This document shows, one piece after another, positions 10,545 to 21,388 of a DNA stretch of 64,000 nt. The position numbers were made by a program, and so were the translations under genes. Below the pieces are notes generated by a model. It did no database searches and had not been told where the DNA came from. It worked only from the letters and a program-made list of their open reading frames with translations. Position 1 is the first letter of the stretch, and every line of letters begins with the position of its first letter. The DNA is from Rhizobium mesoamericanum STM3625. GTDB taxonomy: Bacteria; Pseudomonadota; Alphaproteobacteria; Rhizobiales; Rhizobiaceae. Location of the stretch: positions 2,849,380-2,913,379 of the forward strand of contig NZ_HF536772.1 in NCBI RefSeq assembly GCF_000312665.1, written 5' to 3'.

Positions 10545-10985
10545 TCAGGCGAGCGGCATGTATATGTCCGTCAAGGTGCCCGGTCGGCGGAACTTCTCGT
10601 GGGCTATTGACGTATTCCTCGAAGATCACACTGCCACGGATCTGTCGGTCCGAGGCCCTACCCATCTGCATGTACGAACCGATATGCGGCGCGCCAAGCA
10701 ATTGAACCGGATCAATCTCCCGTAAGGTAACGTCAGGCATGGTTGCGGTCTTTCCGTCAAGTGAGGTTCGAAGGCTGGGTGGCTTCTCTCTTTCCCGTAC
10801 TGTGCTCGCGGCATGCCCTAGGCCGATTTGAAGATGCGGTTAAACCGCGCGATAGATCTGGTGGTGCTCGACATGCAGGCGATACCGGCAACTTTCTCCA
10901 TGTGGAGCTTCTCGTCGAAATGATCATGGATATTAGGGGGCGTTTGCGCGGGGCCGAAATACGACCTTAGGCGATCAGGCGGTTA
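10545..10985 (-). pseudogene. Decayed AraC-type regulator with GyrI-like effector domain
   Basis: No intact gene fills this gap of about 600 bases, but two coding relics lie in the right order on the minus strand. The first (about 10985-10835) reads as an AraC-type helix-turn-helix start, IHDHFDEKLHMEKVAGIAC, and ends in a premature stop. The second (from the ATG at 10740) reads MPDVTLREIDPVQLLG with GSYMQMGRA, typical of the GyrI-like effector-binding domain. It then jumps to SPREVPPT with the middle of the domain missing, and needs a frameshift to reach a family-like C-terminus DIYMPLA followed by TGA. HTH followed by GyrI-like is the domain order of Rob-like regulators. I infer internal deletion plus frameshifts. 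Confidence 0.6.
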
Positions 10986-11130
10986 CCCCTAAGGACATGA
11001 CAGCTTTCACAAGAAAGGAATTGGAGGGATTCGCCAAACAACAGCCGTTCGACAAACTCCCTGTAGACGGCAACAGGTGACCAGTCGCTCGTCGATACCG
11101 TCCAGATTTCCGGTGCTGGGCACCGAGCGG

Positions 11131-11838
11131 TCATTGCACCACACGGGATTTCCACATTTGTGCATCGCGCCACTGCTGCCATTGCTGCCTCAGCTTGCTT
11201 CTGGACATGCCAATGGATTCATCGAGAATCTCGACTTTGAGGAGACGTTCGGTGCGGAAATGACGGAAGGCATGTTTCGATTGACACCACGCGATCAGGA
11301 GGCTGTGCGTATCGGCATAGCCGAGAAGCACAGGCCACACGATGCGGCTGGTGACCGCGCCATCCGCAGCGCGATAGTCGAGCGCAAGCTTTCGGCCTTC
11401 TCTGATCGCCGACCGGAGCGGACGCGTGTCGCGTGTCACATCGCCGCCGACATCATCCGGTTTGATGCCGACGGCCGGTTGGGCAATATAGGGAAGAAGA
11501 TCCTGCGGCATGACCGATGTGATTTTGGCCATCACATCGCTCGCGGCATTCCGGATGGCCGCATCATTCAACCTTGCCACCATTTGAACGCCCAGCACTA
11601 CGGCCTCGATCTCGTCGGGCGTCAGCGTGAGCGGCGGCATATCGTATTGCGCGTCGAGCACGTAGCCGAACCCCGCTTCGCCTTCAATGGGAACACGCTG
11701 GGCAATCAGGTGCGCGATATCGCGGTAAACGGTTCGCCGCGCGACCTCAAGTTCATCCGCAAGCTCAGACGAGGTCACCGGGCGGCTCGATCGTCGAAGA
11801 ATCTGGATGATCTGGAAAAGCCGATCTGCTTTTCGCAT
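11131..11838 (-). CDS. YafY/WYL-domain transcriptional regulator
   Basis: A 235-residue DNA-binding regulator. The N-terminal helix-turn-helix of the DeoR type spans about residues 1-60 (MRKADRLFQIIQILRR, then SSELADELEVARRTVYRDI). A WYL effector domain follows in the C-terminal half. A strong ribosome binding site (AGGAGT) precedes the ATG. It is divergent from the VOC gene with an 89-bp shared promoter region, the usual arrangement for a regulator controlling its neighbour and itself; the ligand is unknown. Confidence 0.88.
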   Translation of the reverse strand: MRKADRLFQIIQILRRSSRPVTSSELADELEVARRTVYRDIAHLIAQRVPIEGEAGFGYVLDAQYDMPPLTLTPDEIEAVVLGVQMVARLNDAAIRNAASDVMAKITSVMPQDLLPYIAQPAVGIKPDDVGGDVTRDTRPLRSAIREGRKLALDYRAADGAVTSRIVWPVLLGYADTHSLLIAWCQSKHAFRHFRTERLLKVEILDESIGMSRSKLRQQWQQWRDAQMWKSRVVQ

Positions 11839-11927
11839 GCCTGATGACTCCTGCTGCCACAACGCTGTCAGCACGGCTCTGTCACAAAAGCAGGGAAAGA
11901 AATAGTCGCGTACCCAAGGAGAAGATC

Positions 11928-12326
11928 GTGAAATTCGCATCCACCCGCCTAATCGCCTCGGATATCAACGGCATGGTGGCCTTTTATGAACTTGTGACGG
12001 GCTGCAGCGCTGACTGGCTTGCGCCTGTCTTCGCCGAGATCGTCACCCCCGGCGCGAGCCTTGCAATCGGCAGCGCGGAAACCGTGGCCTTGTTCAGCGA
12101 GGGCAGCTCGGAGCCAGGGGTCAACAGGACGGCCTTTCTCGAGTTCATGGTGTCGGACGTCGATGCGGAATTCGCCCGGCTTAAGGACCAGATTACGGTC
12201 GTGCACGCACCCAAGGATTTGCCATGGGGCAATCGGACAGTGCAGTTTTCCGACCCGGAGGGGACACGCGTTGCCCTCTATACACCCGTAACCGATGCTG
12301 CGAGGCGGCGTTTCGCTGGCCGTTGA
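11928..12326 (+). CDS. VOC-family (glyoxalase/bleomycin resistance) protein
   Basis: A 132-residue protein of the vicinal oxygen chelate fold. It begins KFASTRLIASDINGMVAFYELVTG, as these proteins usually do, and carries the C-terminal signature QFSDPEGTRVALYTP. It could be a metal-dependent lyase or dioxygenase, or a binding protein. The start is GTG, preceded by AAGGAGA at good spacing. Likely controlled by the divergent WYL regulator. Confidence 0.85.
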   Translation: MKFASTRLIASDINGMVAFYELVTGCSADWLAPVFAEIVTPGASLAIGSAETVALFSEGSSEPGVNRTAFLEFMVSDVDAEFARLKDQITVVHAPKDLPWGNRTVQFSDPEGTRVALYTPVTDAARRRFAGR

Positions 12327-12424
12327 CTGACCGACGCCGTTTATCGGGCACAAATGCAAAGCGGCTGCGAAATGCGTCACTCCGCAGCCGGCTCAAAATT
12401 CAGATTATTACCAGTACTGGCGGT

Positions 12425-15085
12425 TCAAACGGCCAGTGCCGCGGCAACTACCTCGATTGCCTCATGCGCCTTCGATCCATCCGGACCGCCGGCCTGCGCC
12501 ATATCAGGACGACCGCCGCCACCCTTGCCACCAAGCGCAGCAGACGCGATGCGCACCAGATCGACCGCGCTGAAGCGACCAACGAGATCTTCGGTGACAG
12601 CAACGACAGCGCTTGCCTTGCCATCTTCGGCGACGCCGATCAGCGCGACAACGCCGGAACCGAGGCTTGCCTTGCCGTCATCGGCCAGGCCCTTGAGATC
12701 CTTGGGGTCCACACCGGAGATTGCCTTTCCAAGGAACTTGACGCCGGCAACATCACGAACCGCATCCGCAGAGCCGCCCTGCCCGCCGCCCATTGCAAGC
12801 TTGCGCTTGGCATCGGCCAACTCGCGCTCAAGCTTGCGGCGTTCCTCCATCAGCGCCTCAACACGAGCGAGAACATCTGCCGGCTGTACCTTCAACGACG
12901 TCGCAAGCGATTTGACGCGCTCGTCCTGCTCGGCCAGGTATTCACGCGCGGACTCGCCGGTGACCGCCTCGATCCGGCGCACGCCGGCACCAACCGCGCT
13001 TTCACCCAGGATACGGATCAGCCCGATCTGACCGGTCGCACCGACATGCGTGCCGCCGCAAAGTTCGATCGAATAGGGCTTTCCGGCCTTCGCGCCACGC
13101 ACGCCCTCGCCCATTGCCACGACGCGAACTTCGTCGCCGTATTTTTCGCCAAACAATGCCATCGCGCCTTCGGCAATCGCGTCATCAACGCTCATCAGGC
13201 GGGTGGTGACCGGTGAATTCTGCAACACGATCTCGTTCGCCATCTCCTCGACGACCTTGAGCTCGTCAGCCGTCATCGGCTTTGGATGCGAAACGTCGAA
13301 GCGTAGGCGCTCTGGGGCGACGAGCGAACCCTTCTGTGCCACATGCGTGCCCAACACTTCACGCAGCGCCTCGTGCAGCAAGTGGGTGGCGGAATGGTTT
13401 GCGCGCAAGCGCGAGCGGCGCGCATGGTCAACGGTCAACGCGACCGGGTCGCCCGCGTTCACCTTACCTTCGACGACCGTGCCGATATGGACAAAGAGGC
13501 CTTCGCCCTTCTTCTGTGTGTCCGTGATCTCGATCTTGGCAGTATCGGAGCTAATAACGCCTGTATCTCCCATCTGGCCGCCGGACTCACCGTAAAACGG
13601 CGTCTGGTTGACGACGATCTGAACCTTGTCGCCCGACGCCGCCGAATCAACCGACCTACCGTCCTTTACGATGGCCTGAATGACGCCCTCCGCGGACTCG
13701 GTGTCGTAGCCCAGGAACTCCGTTGCCCCGTGTTTTTCCCTGAGTTCGAACCAGATCGTCTCTGTAGCCCTGTCGCCCGAGCCGGCCCAATGCGAGCGCG
13801 CTTCAGCCTTCTGCCGCTCCATGGCGTCGGTGAAGCCGGAAATGTCGACCCCGATTTCGCGGGCGCGAAGCGCATCCTGCGTCAGATCGAGCGGGAAACC
13901 ATAGGTATCGTAGAGTTTGAAGGCGGTTTCGCCATCAAGCATGTCACCCTTGCCGAGTGTCGTTGTGGCATCCGACAGCAGCGAAAGTCCACGCTCCAGC
14001 GTCTTGCGGAAGCGGGTTTCCTCGAGCTTCAGCGTCTCGGAGATCAGCGATTCCGCGCGGACCAGCTCCGGATAGGCACGCCCCATTTCTTGGACGAGTG
14101 TCGGCAAAAGCTTCCAGATCAGCGGTTCCTTGGCGCCCAGCAGTTCGGCATGGCGCATAGCGCGGCGCATAATGCGGCGAAGCACGTAGCCGCGGCCTTC
14201 ATTCGAGGGCAACACGCCATCGGCAATCAGGAACGCCGATGAGCGCAGGTGGTCGGCAATGACGCGGTGGCTCGCACGACGCTCGCCCTCAGCCTTTACG
14301 CCCGTCACTTCTTCCGAAGCCTCGATCAGGGCACGGAACAGATCGATGTCGTAGTTGTCGTGCTTGCCCTGCAGAACAGCCGCGACGCGCTCCAGGCCCA
14401 TACCGGTGTCGATCGACGGACGGGGTAGATCGATGCGCTCTTCCTTGGTGATCTGCTCGTACTGCATGAAGACGAGGTTCCAGATCTCGATGAAGCGGTC
14501 GCCATCTTCTTCCGGCGAGCCGGGAGGTCCACCCCAGATGTGATCGCCGTGGTCATAAAAGATTTCCGAGCACGGACCGCACGGGCCGGTATCGCCCATT
14601 GCCCAGAAATTGTCGCTGGTCGGAATGCGGATGATCTTTTCGTCCGGCAGACCTGCAATCTTCTTCCAGAGATTAAAGGCCTCGTCGTCCGTGTGATAGA
14701 CGGTGACCAGCAACCGCTTGGCGTCGATCGCGAATTCCTTGGTGATCAGGTTCCAGGCAAGCTCGATTGCCCGCTCCTTGAAGTAGTCGCCAAAGGAGAA
14801 GTTGCCGAGCATCTCGAAGAAGGTGTGATGGCGCGCGGTATAGCCGACGTTATCGAGGTCGTTATGCTTGCCGCCGGCCCGGACGCACTTCTGGGCCGTC
14901 GAGGCCGTCTTGTATGGCCGCTGCTCCAAGCCGGTGAAAACATTCTTGAACTGCACCATGCCGGCGTTGGTGAACATCAGGGTCGGATCGTTGCGCGGAA
15001 CCAGCGGGCTCGACGAGACGATTTCGTGGCCGTTCTTCTTGAAATAGTCGAGGAAGGTCGACCGGATATCATTCACACCGCTCAT
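12425..15085 (-). CDS. alaS: Alanyl-tRNA synthetase
   Basis: Charges tRNA-Ala in the cytoplasm. The 886-residue protein has the expected order: class II aminoacylation domain at the N-terminus ([28 protein letters not shown]), tRNA recognition region, editing domain with the zinc motifs [11 protein letters not shown] and CGGTH, and a C-terminal C-Ala domain ([12 protein letters not shown]). It lies downstream of recA, separated by the recA terminator, so it has its own promoter in the gap. Confidence 0.98.
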   Translation of the reverse strand: MSGVNDIRSTFLDYFKKNGHEIVSSSPLVPRNDPTLMFTNAGMVQFKNVFTGLEQRPYKTASTAQKCVRAGGKHNDLDNVGYTARHHTFFEMLGNFSFGDYFKERAIELAWNLITKEFAIDAKRLLVTVYHTDDEAFNLWKKIAGLPDEKIIRIPTSDNFWAMGDTGPCGPCSEIFYDHGDHIWGGPPGSPEEDGDRFIEIWNLVFMQYEQITKEERIDLPRPSIDTGMGLERVAAVLQGKHDNYDIDLFRALIEASEEVTGVKAEGERRASHRVIADHLRSSAFLIADGVLPSNEGRGYVLRRIMRRAMRHAELLGAKEPLIWKLLPTLVQEMGRAYPELVRAESLISETLKLEETRFRKTLERGLSLLSDATTTLGKGDMLDGETAFKLYDTYGFPLDLTQDALRAREIGVDISGFTDAMERQKAEARSHWAGSGDRATETIWFELREKHGATEFLGYDTESAEGVIQAIVKDGRSVDSAASGDKVQIVVNQTPFYGESGGQMGDTGVISSDTAKIEITDTQKKGEGLFVHIGTVVEGKVNAGDPVALTVDHARRSRLRANHSATHLLHEALREVLGTHVAQKGSLVAPERLRFDVSHPKPMTADELKVVEEMANEIVLQNSPVTTRLMSVDDAIAEGAMALFGEKYGDEVRVVAMGEGVRGAKAGKPYSIELCGGTHVGATGQIGLIRILGESAVGAGVRRIEAVTGESAREYLAEQDERVKSLATSLKVQPADVLARVEALMEERRKLERELADAKRKLAMGGGQGGSADAVRDVAGVKFLGKAISGVDPKDLKGLADDGKASLGSGVVALIGVAEDGKASAVVAVTEDLVGRFSAVDLVRIASAALGGKGGGGRPDMAQAGGPDGSKAHEAIEVVAAALAV

Positions 15086-15173
15086 GCTATGCCCTTCAAT
15101 GCTGCCGGAAGGCAGGTCAAAACTTAAATTCAGTGGCTTTTATCGCTCGCCTTAACCACTGTCCAGCAGACAA

Positions 15174-15214
15174 ACAAAACCGGCCGCATTCAGACCAAAG
15201 AATGCGACCGGGTT
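15174..15214 (-). terminator. Rho-independent terminator of recA
   Basis: On the minus strand a long, slightly imperfect hairpin (arms CCGGTCGCATTC / GAATGCGGCCGG) is followed by TTTTGTTTG, 27 bases after the recA stop codon. Confidence 0.85.
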
Positions 15215-15240
15215 TGAACTCGAGGAAACCGAAGGAAGGC

Positions 15241-16329
15241 TTAGCCGTCTGCGGCTTCGTCTCCGTCATTGGCATCAGGGCCGCCATTCGCCAGGAAGCG
15301 GTCCGCAATCAGACCGGCATTCTGACGAAGTGCTGTTTCGATTTCGCGCAGCAGATCCGGATTGTCGCGCAGGAAGAGCTTCGCATTTTCGCGGCCCTGG
15401 CCGAGGCGCTGGCTGTTATAGGAGAACCACGCGCCCGACTTCTCGATGATACCCGCCTTGACGCCAAGATCGACCAGTTCGCCGGTCTTGGAAACACCCT
15501 CGCCATACATGATGTCGAATTCGACTTGCTTGAAGGGAGGCGCCATCTTGTTCTTGACGACCTTGACGCGGGTCTGGTTGCCGATGACCTCTTCGCGCTC
15601 CTTGACCGCTCCGATGCGGCGAATGTCAAGGCGGACAGACGCATAGAACTTGAGCGCGTTGCCGCCGGTCGTCGTTTCCGGCGAGCCGAACATGACGCCG
15701 ATCTTCATGCGGATCTGGTTGATGAAGATGACCATGGTGTTCGACTTCGAGATAGAAGCCGTCAGTTTGCGCAGCGCCTGGCTCATCAGACGCGCCTGGA
15801 GGCCCGGCAGATTGTCGCCCATCTCGCCTTCGATTTCGGCACGCGGCGTCAATGCGGCGACTGAGTCGACAACGAGAACGTCGACCGCACCGGAACGGAC
15901 CAGCGTGTCAGTGATTTCAAGCGCCTGTTCGCCCGTATCCGGCTGCGAAATCAGCAGATTCTGCAGATCGACGCCGAGCTTGCGGGCGTAAACCGGATCG
16001 AGCGCATGTTCGGCATCTACGAAGGCACAGATGCCGCCCTTCTTCTGCGATTCGGCAATGGTTTGCAGCGCGAGTGTCGTCTTACCCGAGCTTTCAGGTC
16101 CGTAAATCTCGATGATACGCCCTTTCGGAAGACCGCCGATTCCGAGCGCTATATCCAGTCCGAGAGAACCCGTCGATACCGTTTCGATCTCGACGACGTT
16201 CTCGTTCGAGCCGAGCTTCATGATTGAGCCCTTGCCGAACGACCGCTCGATCTGTGAGAGTGCCGCTTCAAGTGCCTTGCTTTTGTCCACCGATTTGTCC
16301 TCTACAAGCCGCAATGTATTCTGTGACAT
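15241..16329 (-). CDS. recA: Recombinase A
   Basis: RecA coats single-stranded DNA, drives homologous strand exchange and triggers LexA self-cleavage in the SOS response. The 362-residue protein has Walker A GPESSGKT (residues 77-84), the conserved [28 protein letters not shown] loop 1 region, and [20 protein letters not shown] (loop 2). The C-terminal tail is acidic, as in other RecA proteins. The ATG has AAGGTGG at correct spacing; an upstream in-frame extension of 32 codons lies in the promoter region. An SOS operator is present upstream. Confidence 0.98.
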   Translation of the reverse strand: MSQNTLRLVEDKSVDKSKALEAALSQIERSFGKGSIMKLGSNENVVEIETVSTGSLGLDIALGIGGLPKGRIIEIYGPESSGKTTLALQTIAESQKKGGICAFVDAEHALDPVYARKLGVDLQNLLISQPDTGEQALEITDTLVRSGAVDVLVVDSVAALTPRAEIEGEMGDNLPGLQARLMSQALRKLTASISKSNTMVIFINQIRMKIGVMFGSPETTTGGNALKFYASVRLDIRRIGAVKEREEVIGNQTRVKVVKNKMAPPFKQVEFDIMYGEGVSKTGELVDLGVKAGIIEKSGAWFSYNSQRLGQGRENAKLFLRDNPDLLREIETALRQNAGLIADRFLANGGPDANDGDEAADG

Positions 16330-16397
16330 TCGATCCACCTTTAGGTTATTGAAGCCGCTCAAGCAATGTCGCCGCCGATGCCGATTTTGTACCGTAT

Positions 16398-16414
16398 TTG
16401 TTCTCACTGCGCAA
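16398..16414 (-). promoter_or_regulatory. LexA (SOS) operator of recA
   Basis: The 17 bases fit TTG-N11-CAA exactly, the palindromic form reported for the Rhizobium etli recA operator. Read on the minus strand it also contains GAAC followed seven bases later by GTAC, close to the alphaproteobacterial GAAC/GTTC spaced motif. It lies about 70 bases upstream of the recA start. A second, weaker motif GTTC-N7-GTTT is at 16457-16471. Confidence 0.75.
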
Positions 16415-16569
16415 GCGGCGCTCAAATATTTGAAACAACAAGGTAAACTTGCCTGTGTTCTACATTTGTTTTGGTAATGGAAAGCAACAGCTTAGAGATA
16501 GGGGCTTGCTCGCCAGTCGACCAGTGGCGGCAGCACGATTCGTACCTTTCGGCCATGCGGGACGATGAA

Positions 16570-17514
16570 ATGAAGCGGAAGATTCTTGTTCTCGGCGGGG
16601 CCCACATCGACAGGCGCGGACGCATCTCAGGAGACACCGTGGCTGGCGCCAGCAACCCGGGTTCATGGTTCGAGGAGCCGGGCGGCGGCGGCTTCAATGC
16701 CGCGCGCAATCTTGCCCGGTTGGGCTTCGACGTGACGATGATTTCGCCCCGCGGCGGTGATCCGATCGGCGAGATGGTCAGCGAGGCGGCCGATTTCGCA
16801 GGTGTCAACGATCGCCCCTTCGTTTTTCTAGATCGGAAGACGCCGAGCTACACCGCAATCATCGAGAACGACGGAAACCTGGTGATTGCGCTTGCCGACA
16901 TGGATCTCTACCGCATGTTCGTGCCACGGCGCCTCTCGATCCGTGCAGTCCGCGACGCCTTTGCCGCGACCGATTTCATCCTCATCGACGCCAACCTGCC
17001 ACAAGAGACGCTGGCATCGATCGTCGAGCGTGCGAAGGTGCTTGGCAAGCCGGTGGGCGCGATCGCAATCTCGCCGGCGAAGGCCATCAAGCTGAAGCCG
17101 TGCATCGAGGGAATCGACTATCTTTTCCTCAACGAGGCCGAAGCCGCCGCACTGACGGGCGAACGACCCAACGATCCGGCACATTGGCCGTCACTGCTGG
17201 GTGACATCGGTTTGCGCGGCGGCGTCGTCACGCGCGGCCAACGCGAGCTCATCGCCTTTGCTGATCGCCACGCAATAGCGCTGCAGCCTGCAAATCTCGA
17301 AGGCGTCGCAGATGTCACTGGTGCGGGAGATTCGCTTGCAGCCGGCGTAATCTCCGGATTGATGCGCGGGATTTCCCTGGCCGATGCCGTTCGGGAGGGA
17401 GCTGCTGCCGCAGCGCTGACCGTCCAATCGCCGCATGCCGTCAATGAAAACCTCTCACCGAATTTGATCAGGGAGACACTTTTCCTTGTTCCGCCGGCGA
17501 GAATTCTGCATTGA
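16570..17514 (+). CDS. psuK: PfkB-family kinase, probable pseudouridine kinase
   Basis: A 314-residue ribokinase-family sugar kinase. It begins KRKILVLGGAHIDRRG, has the GGGGFNAARNLARLG substrate-binding segment and the catalytic DVTGAGDSLAAG near residue 260. The substrate is inferred from the neighbour psuG 28 bases downstream: kinase and glycosidase together convert pseudouridine to uracil and ribose 5-phosphate. The start at MKRKIL was chosen because PfkB proteins begin there; an upstream ATG at 16555 is possible. It is divergent from recA. Confidence 0.85.
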   Translation: MKRKILVLGGAHIDRRGRISGDTVAGASNPGSWFEEPGGGGFNAARNLARLGFDVTMISPRGGDPIGEMVSEAADFAGVNDRPFVFLDRKTPSYTAIIENDGNLVIALADMDLYRMFVPRRLSIRAVRDAFAATDFILIDANLPQETLASIVERAKVLGKPVGAIAISPAKAIKLKPCIEGIDYLFLNEAEAAALTGERPNDPAHWPSLLGDIGLRGGVVTRGQRELIAFADRHAIALQPANLEGVADVTGAGDSLAAGVISGLMRGISLADAVREGAAAAALTVQSPHAVNENLSPNLIRETLFLVPPARILH

Positions 17515-17542
17515 AGGCCGTACCGATGAAATGGAAGAGACA

Positions 17543-18469
17543 ATGACGAAGCCGATCTCCCCCCTCCTGCCAATCGCCTATTCCAAAGAGGTCACAAGCG
17601 CCAAGCAGCGCGGCGCGCCGATCGTGGCGCTTGAATCGACCATCATCACGCACGGCATGCCCTACCCCGGAAACATCGAGATGGCCCGCAGCGTCGAGGC
17701 GCTTATCCGTGAGCAGGGTGCCGTGCCCGCTACCATCGCGGTCATTCACGGAACGCTGCATATCGGCCTCGAATCCGATCAGCTGGAACAGCTGGCGCAG
17801 GCCAAGGACGTCCTTAAGGTCTCGCGCGCCGATCTCGCTTTTGCGATCGCCGAGCGCCGTCACGGTGCAACGACCGTAGCCGCGACGATGATCGCCGCCG
17901 AGCGCGCCGGCATCAAGGTCTTCGCCACAGGTGGCATCGGTGGAGTCCACCGCGGTGCTGAAGAAAGCTTCGATATCTCTGCTGACCTCGAGGAACTCGG
18001 TCGTACCGGCGTCATCGTCGTCTGCGCCGGCGCAAAGGCTATCCTCGATATTCCGAAGACCTTGGAAGTGCTGGAAACCGCAGGCGTGCCTGTCGTCACC
18101 TATGAAAGCGAGGAATTCCCCGCCTTTTGGTCGCGCGCCTCGGGATTGCGCAGTCCGCTGACACTCAACAGCCCAGCCGCAATTGCCAATTTTCAGACGG
18201 TGCGCGAGCAGCTCGGCATTGACGGCGGCATGCTGGTCGCCAATCCCGTCCCGGAGGCAGACGAGATCCCCCGCGAGGAAATGGAGATCTACATCGAACG
18301 CGCGCTCGACAGCGCCGAGCGCGATGAAATCAGCGGCAAGGAAGTGACCCCTTACCTGCTCAGCACGATCTTCGACCTGACGGACGGCCAGAGTCTGAGG
18401 ACCAACATCGCACTCGTAGAAAATAATGCACGACTGGCGGCGGAAATTGCCGTCGCGCTGGCCGGATGA
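17543..18469 (+). CDS. psuG: Pseudouridine-5'-phosphate glycosidase
   Basis: Cleaves pseudouridine 5'-phosphate to uracil and ribose 5-phosphate. The 308-residue protein carries the family motifs VALESTIITHGMPYP, GTLHIGL and RRHGATTVAATM, then the GGIGGVHRGAE segment that binds the substrate. GGAAGAG upstream supports this ATG. Second gene of the psuK-psuG operon, ending at the shared terminator with cckA. Confidence 0.94.
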   Translation: MTKPISPLLPIAYSKEVTSAKQRGAPIVALESTIITHGMPYPGNIEMARSVEALIREQGAVPATIAVIHGTLHIGLESDQLEQLAQAKDVLKVSRADLAFAIAERRHGATTVAATMIAAERAGIKVFATGGIGGVHRGAEESFDISADLEELGRTGVIVVCAGAKAILDIPKTLEVLETAGVPVVTYESEEFPAFWSRASGLRSPLTLNSPAAIANFQTVREQLGIDGGMLVANPVPEADEIPREEMEIYIERALDSAERDEISGKEVTPYLLSTIFDLTDGQSLRTNIALVENNARLAAEIAVALAG

Positions 18470-18476
18470 TCAATCA

Positions 18477-18502
18477 AAAAGGGGCGCTGCGGCGCCCCTT
18501 AA
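18477..18502. terminator. Bidirectional terminator between psuG and cckA
   Basis: A perfect GC-rich hairpin (AAGGGGCGC / GCGCCCCTT) lies between convergent psuG and cckA. Its right arm runs into the cckA stop codon. An A-run flanks it on the left, giving a T tail for the minus strand. Confidence 0.75.
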
Positions 18503-21099
18503 CTGTCGAGCGTCTCCTTGACGACGACAGCAAGCTGCTTCAGCGAGAACGGCTTCGGCAGGAAGCCAAACTTGGAGTCCGGCGGCAGGTTGCGGGCAAA
18601 CGCATCTTCGGCATAGCCTGAAACAAAGATGAACTTCAGATTCGGATAGTTCTTGCGCAGTTCGCGCAGCAGCGATGGACCATCCATCTCGGGCATCACG
18701 ACATCTGAAACGACGATGTCGACCTTCCCTTCGAGCTCGTCCATGATATCGAGCGCCTCGACGCCGGACCCGGCCTCGTAAACCGTATAGCCGCGGGTCT
18801 CAAGCATGCGCTTGCCGCCGCGACGCACTGCTTCCTCGTCCTCGACCAGCAAAATGACCGCTGAGCCCGTTAGGTCCTCGGGTTGTTCGACCTGCGCCGG
18901 CGCCTGCTCGGCAGGCGCACCGGTAACAGCCGTGACGGCATCACCTTCCGCCGCAACGGCTGGCTCGACAATGTGGCGCGGGAGGAAGACGCGGAATGTT
19001 GTGCCTTTGCCAACTTCCGACTCGGGCTGAATGTAGCCGCCTGATTGCTTGACGATGCCATAGACCATCGCGAGGCCAAGGCCCGTTCCCTTGCCCACCT
19101 CCTTCGTCGTGAAGAAGGGCTCGAAAATCTTGTCCATGATCTCGGGCGCAATACCGGTTCCATTGTCCGAGACCTCGACAAGGACCATGTCCTCATGCGG
19201 CATGTAGGAATAGTTGAATGCCGCCACCTCTGCCGCTGTCACGTTCTTCGTGCGCAGCGTTAGCTTGCCACCCTGCGGCATGGCATCGCGTGCATTGACG
19301 CAGAGGTTGATCAACACCTGCTCGAACTGCGACAGGTCCGTCTTGACGGGCCAGAGGTCGCGGCCGTATTCGACGTCGAGTTTGACATTTGTTCCCGACA
19401 GCAGTCGATCGACCAGCATCCTGAGGTCGCCGACCACATCGGTCAGATTGAGCACGGTCGGCCGCATGGTCTGCTTGCGCGAGAAGGCCAGCAGTTGCCG
19501 AACGAGCACGGCGGCGCGATTGGCGTTGCGCTTGATTTCCATCAGGTCGGCAAAGCCAGGATCCGCGGGCCGCGCCTGCAGCAGAAGATGATCGGAGGAG
19601 AGCAGAATAGCCGTCAGTACGTTGTTGAAGTCGTGCGCGATGCCACCGGCCAGCGTGCCAACCGCGTTCATCTTCTGCGTCTGCGCCATCTGCGCTTCAA
19701 GTGCCTTCTGCTCGGTCACCTCGACGGCATAGACAATTGCGGCTTCTTCTGGCGCCTCATCGCTCTGGTCGATCACCGCATTGACGTAGAACCGGAAATG
19801 ACGGGCCTCGTCCGTTGGTGTGCGAGAGTCGATCGGAGGGATGTCGCCCTGCCGGTCTTTAGCCGCCGCAAGCGCCTGCTGCAGCTTCGACCTGTCGCTC
19901 TCTTGAACAATGACTTCGAGCAAGGCGCCGTTCTCTACGTCATCACGGGAAACCATCCCGGAAAACAGCTTCAGGAACGGTGCGTTGGTCCGCAGGATCC
20001 GGCCTTCGCCATCAACCGAGGCAATCGCCATCGGCGTGTTGTTGAAGAAACGGGTGAACCGCATGGCAGCCGCCGTGGCGGATTGATCGCTCTCACCACT
20101 CTTCTGACGCGTAAGCACAATCGAACGGCTTTCCCCCGGCGCGCCATCGCGCATCGACGTCACGCTGTGGACGATCTGTGCCGGCAGGCTCTGACCATTC
20201 ATCTTCTTCAGGTCGAGATCGAGCGTCACGGTCTTTTTCAGACCCGGATCAGCCTGCACGGATTGAATGAGCGCGAGTCCCTCGCCCGCGACGAAATCGC
20301 CGATTGTTACTGAACCGGGAATGAATTTGGTGAGATCGATACCAAGCCATTCCGCGAGCGTTGCGTTAAGATAAAAAATCTCGCCCTTTCGGCCGGCCGA
20401 AAAGAACCCGGCTGGTGCGTGGTCCAGATAGTCGATCGCATTCTGCAGTTCCTTGAAGAACCGCTCCTGATCGTCGCGCTCGGAGGTGATATCGCTGATC
20501 TGCCAGATGTGGAGCGGCTTGCGCCCGATCTCCTCGCTCTGCAGGGTTCGCGCTTTCAGACGGTACCAGTGCGCGCCCGCACCGCTCGTTGAAGGGCCAA
20601 GCGAGCGCAGCAGGCGGAATTCCTCGCTCCCCTCCCGGCCTTCACGAAGGCCGGTGGAGAGACGATAAAGCGCCTCGTTCGATTCCCGATGTCGCGACAG
20701 CAGCGCTTCGAGCGTCTGAATTTCCGTTGACTTGCGGGCGCCTGTCAGTTCGCCATAGGCGGCATTCGCGTAGACGATGCGCCCCTTTTCGTCGGTGATG
20801 AGCGACCCATCGGGGTGACTATTCAAAAACGCACGCGCAAGGCTGTCGGACTGCCGCTGCGGCATAACTTCGATAAAGCCAATCACCGAGGACACGAGGA
20901 AAAAAATCCCGACCATGGCGAGCACGCCGAGAACGCCGAGCACCATTTCATTGTCCAGGGAACTCTTGAAAACGACAAACCCAGCGGCTGCGCCGATCAG
21001 CACCAGCGCAAGCAGGATGATCCGCAAGGCCGTTCCCGTGCGGCCCCCGCGGTCCAAGAGCGGTTCGCTATAGTCATCGGCCTGACGCGGTTTCGTCAT
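18499..21099 (-). CDS. cckA: Cell-cycle hybrid histidine kinase CckA
   Basis: CckA autophosphorylates and passes phosphate via ChpT to the master regulators CtrA and CpdR, and reverses the flow as a phosphatase. The 866-residue protein has two N-terminal membrane segments (about residues 24-44 and 53-73), tandem PAS domains, an HisKA domain with [11 protein letters not shown] (phosphoacceptor H489), an HATPase domain with DNGTGI and [13 protein letters not shown], and a C-terminal receiver with the acceptor aspartate in [11 protein letters not shown] (D799). GAGGAA precedes the ATG. Size and architecture fit alphaproteobacterial CckA. Confidence 0.96.
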   Translation of the reverse strand: MTKPRQADDYSEPLLDRGGRTGTALRIILLALVLIGAAAGFVVFKSSLDNEMVLGVLGVLAMVGIFFLVSSVIGFIEVMPQRQSDSLARAFLNSHPDGSLITDEKGRIVYANAAYGELTGARKSTEIQTLEALLSRHRESNEALYRLSTGLREGREGSEEFRLLRSLGPSTSGAGAHWYRLKARTLQSEEIGRKPLHIWQISDITSERDDQERFFKELQNAIDYLDHAPAGFFSAGRKGEIFYLNATLAEWLGIDLTKFIPGSVTIGDFVAGEGLALIQSVQADPGLKKTVTLDLDLKKMNGQSLPAQIVHSVTSMRDGAPGESRSIVLTRQKSGESDQSATAAAMRFTRFFNNTPMAIASVDGEGRILRTNAPFLKLFSGMVSRDDVENGALLEVIVQESDRSKLQQALAAAKDRQGDIPPIDSRTPTDEARHFRFYVNAVIDQSDEAPEEAAIVYAVEVTEQKALEAQMAQTQKMNAVGTLAGGIAHDFNNVLTAILLSSDHLLLQARPADPGFADLMEIKRNANRAAVLVRQLLAFSRKQTMRPTVLNLTDVVGDLRMLVDRLLSGTNVKLDVEYGRDLWPVKTDLSQFEQVLINLCVNARDAMPQGGKLTLRTKNVTAAEVAAFNYSYMPHEDMVLVEVSDNGTGIAPEIMDKIFEPFFTTKEVGKGTGLGLAMVYGIVKQSGGYIQPESEVGKGTTFRVFLPRHIVEPAVAAEGDAVTAVTGAPAEQAPAQVEQPEDLTGSAVILLVEDEEAVRRGGKRMLETRGYTVYEAGSGVEALDIMDELEGKVDIVVSDVVMPEMDGPSLLRELRKNYPNLKFIFVSGYAEDAFARNLPPDSKFGFLPKPFSLKQLAVVVKETLDS

Positions 21100-21388
21100 C
21101 TATTTCCTCGCATGGCCTGCCGGGCTTCACTCGTAACAGGGAGACAAAGCAGGAATCAGGCGCCTTGTCCTTCTTACCAATTTGCGGTCTCCGCAAAAAC
21201 ACTGGTCTCTGTGAAGACTGATTGAATTCACAACGAAGAGCGCCAATTTCGCCATTAAAATGCGTTGTTAAGAAAGCATTGTTCGAATTCCACTTCGGGT
21301 TAGCACGACTGGACAAGGCCATCACGACTTGTCTACGAAGTGGAAGAAGTCGCCATGTGGTTCAAAACCGCGAAGGGAGTAAGCCAAG

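Noticed and set aside
12224..13216. Plus-strand open frame opposite the 3' end of alaS
   Set aside because: It is antisense to the conserved C-Ala and editing regions and has no domain.
21250..21275. Possible CtrA site upstream of the FliO-like gene
   Set aside because: The two TTAA tetramers are separated by nine bases, not seven, so it does not fit the consensus.
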